The notes beneath the pieces are model-generated. The model had not been told where the DNA came from. It was given only the letters and a program-made list of their open reading frames with translations, and searched no databases. The translations under genes and the position numbers were made by a program. Of a stretch of DNA of 15,619 nt, positions 14,950 through 15,619 are shown piece by piece (the stretch's first letter is position 1; the number at the start of each line of letters is the position of its first letter). Location of the stretch: positions 1 through 15,619 of the forward strand of contig JAJZFO010000080.1 of NCBI GenBank assembly GCA_021805305.1, read 5' to 3'. The stretch is from Actinomycetes bacterium. Its GTDB lineage: Bacteria > Actinomycetota > Acidimicrobiia > Acidimicrobiales > RAAP-2.

Positions 14950-15619
14950 GAGCCGCTCCCCGAGAGGACCTTGATCTGTTCGAGGAACGCGACGATCCGG
15001 GTGGCGGCGTCGCCCTCGTCCACGAACTTCTCGCCCGCGCTCTTAGTGAGGGCGCTCTCGACGGCCACGATCTCTTGACGCGCGGCGAGCGCACTCGCGT
15101 CCAGCGCGAGGTCCGCGACGCTGAGCACCTCGATGGTCCGCGATTTGGCGGCCATGATGCCTTTGAAGGTGGCGTAGCGGGGTTCGACGACCCCGGCGGT
15201 CACCGTCACGACGGCGGGCATCTGCGCGGCGACCTCGTCATAGCCCAACTCGGTCTGTCGATGAACGACGACGCTGTCGCCCTCGATCGCCACCGAGGTC
15301 GCGAACGTGAGCGCGGGGAGATCGAGCAGCTGGGCCACCTGCACCGGGACCGTGCCGGTGTAACCGTCGGAGGACTCGGTCGCCGCGAGAACGAGGTCGG
15401 GCGTCTCACGCGAGATGACGGCGGCCAGGACCTTGGCCGTGGTGAGGGCGTCCGCCCCACGCAGCGTCGGATCCGAGACGACCGTGGCGCGCATCGCTCC
15501 CATGGCGAGCGCGCTGCGCAGTCCCGTGACGTCGGTCGCGTCACCCATGGAGACGAGGGTGACCTCGCCCTCGCCCGCCGCCTCGACGAGGCGCAGCGCC
15601 ACCTCGACGCCGTAGGTAT
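14946..15619 (-). CDS. etfB: Electron transfer flavoprotein subunit beta (runs off right edge)
   Basis: AMP-binding partner of EtfA in ETF. The window holds 223 residues up to the stop. The first visible residues are TYGVEVALRLVEA, matching the EtfB block that normally lies about 35-40 residues from the N-terminus, so the true start is beyond 15619. The GTG at 15602 is internal and should not be used as a start. Recognisable blocks are LVLAATESSDGYTGTVP, covering the nucleotide-binding segment, and the EtfB signature VTAGVVEPRYATFKGIMAAK followed by TIEVLSVADL. Its TGA overlaps the etfA ATG. Gene order etfB-etfA is the common bacterial one. Confidence 0.95.
   Translation of the reverse strand, partial: TYGVEVALRLVEAAGEGEVTLVSMGDATDVTGLRSALAMGAMRATVVSDPTLRGADALTTAKVLAAVISRETPDLVLAATESSDGYTGTVPVQVAQLLDLPALTFATSVAIEGDSVVVHRQTELGYDEVAAQMPAVVTVTAGVVEPRYATFKGIMAAKSRTIEVLSVADLALDASALAARQEIVAVESALTKSAGEKFVDEGDAATRIVAFLEQIKVLSGSGS

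Overview
This is a GC-rich, densely packed bacterial chromosomal window. The gene content points to a high-GC Actinomycetota, and an Acidimicrobiia-like lineage is my best inference. It carries an F420-dehydrogenase-type iron-sulfur protein. It also carries the actinobacterial trio of histidine phosphatase, DUF3090 and SCO1664-family protein, known as neighbours in mycobacteria and streptomycetes. GTG starts and 4-base ATGA/GTGA gene overlaps are common. No rRNA, tRNA, insertion sequence, prophage gene or CRISPR array was seen. No gap between genes exceeds about 100 bases.

Layout from left to right. (1) The N-terminal part of arginyl-tRNA synthetase (minus strand, runs off the left edge) is divergent from aconitase (plus). 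(2) Aconitase meets a SulP/STAS anion transporter tail to tail, with overlapping stop codons. That transporter is the last gene of a minus-strand run: DEAD-box RNA helicase, PIG-L/LmbE deacetylase, SulP. (3) A PrxQ/Bcp peroxiredoxin (plus) faces a minus-strand pair, an Fpg/Nei-type DNA glycosylase followed by a DedA membrane protein. The gap between peroxiredoxin and DedA is filled by a 16-base tandem array that runs into both gene ends. (4) A four-gene plus-strand operon follows: FrhB-like Fe-S protein, histidine phosphatase, DUF3090 Zn-ribbon protein, SCO1664 kinase-fold-like protein. (5) A DHA2-type MFS exporter (minus) converges on that operon, and a perfect 24-base palindrome spans the two abutting stop codons. 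(6) etfB (partial, runs off the right edge) and etfA (minus) close the window.

Most genes are housekeeping: translation, TCA cycle, peroxide defence, base-excision repair, and electron transfer from acyl-CoA dehydrogenases. The least understood part is the 9454-12440 operon. It joins a predicted F420/flavin iron-sulfur oxidoreductase to a phosphatase, a small Zn-ribbon protein and a protein with PI3/PI4-kinase-like sequence signatures, in almost gapless translational coupling. The non-coding structures most worth checking are a hairpin pairing a Shine-Dalgarno-like sequence upstream of the helicase, the 16-base array, the stop-codon palindrome, and an operator-like dyad between the glycosylase and FrhB-like genes.
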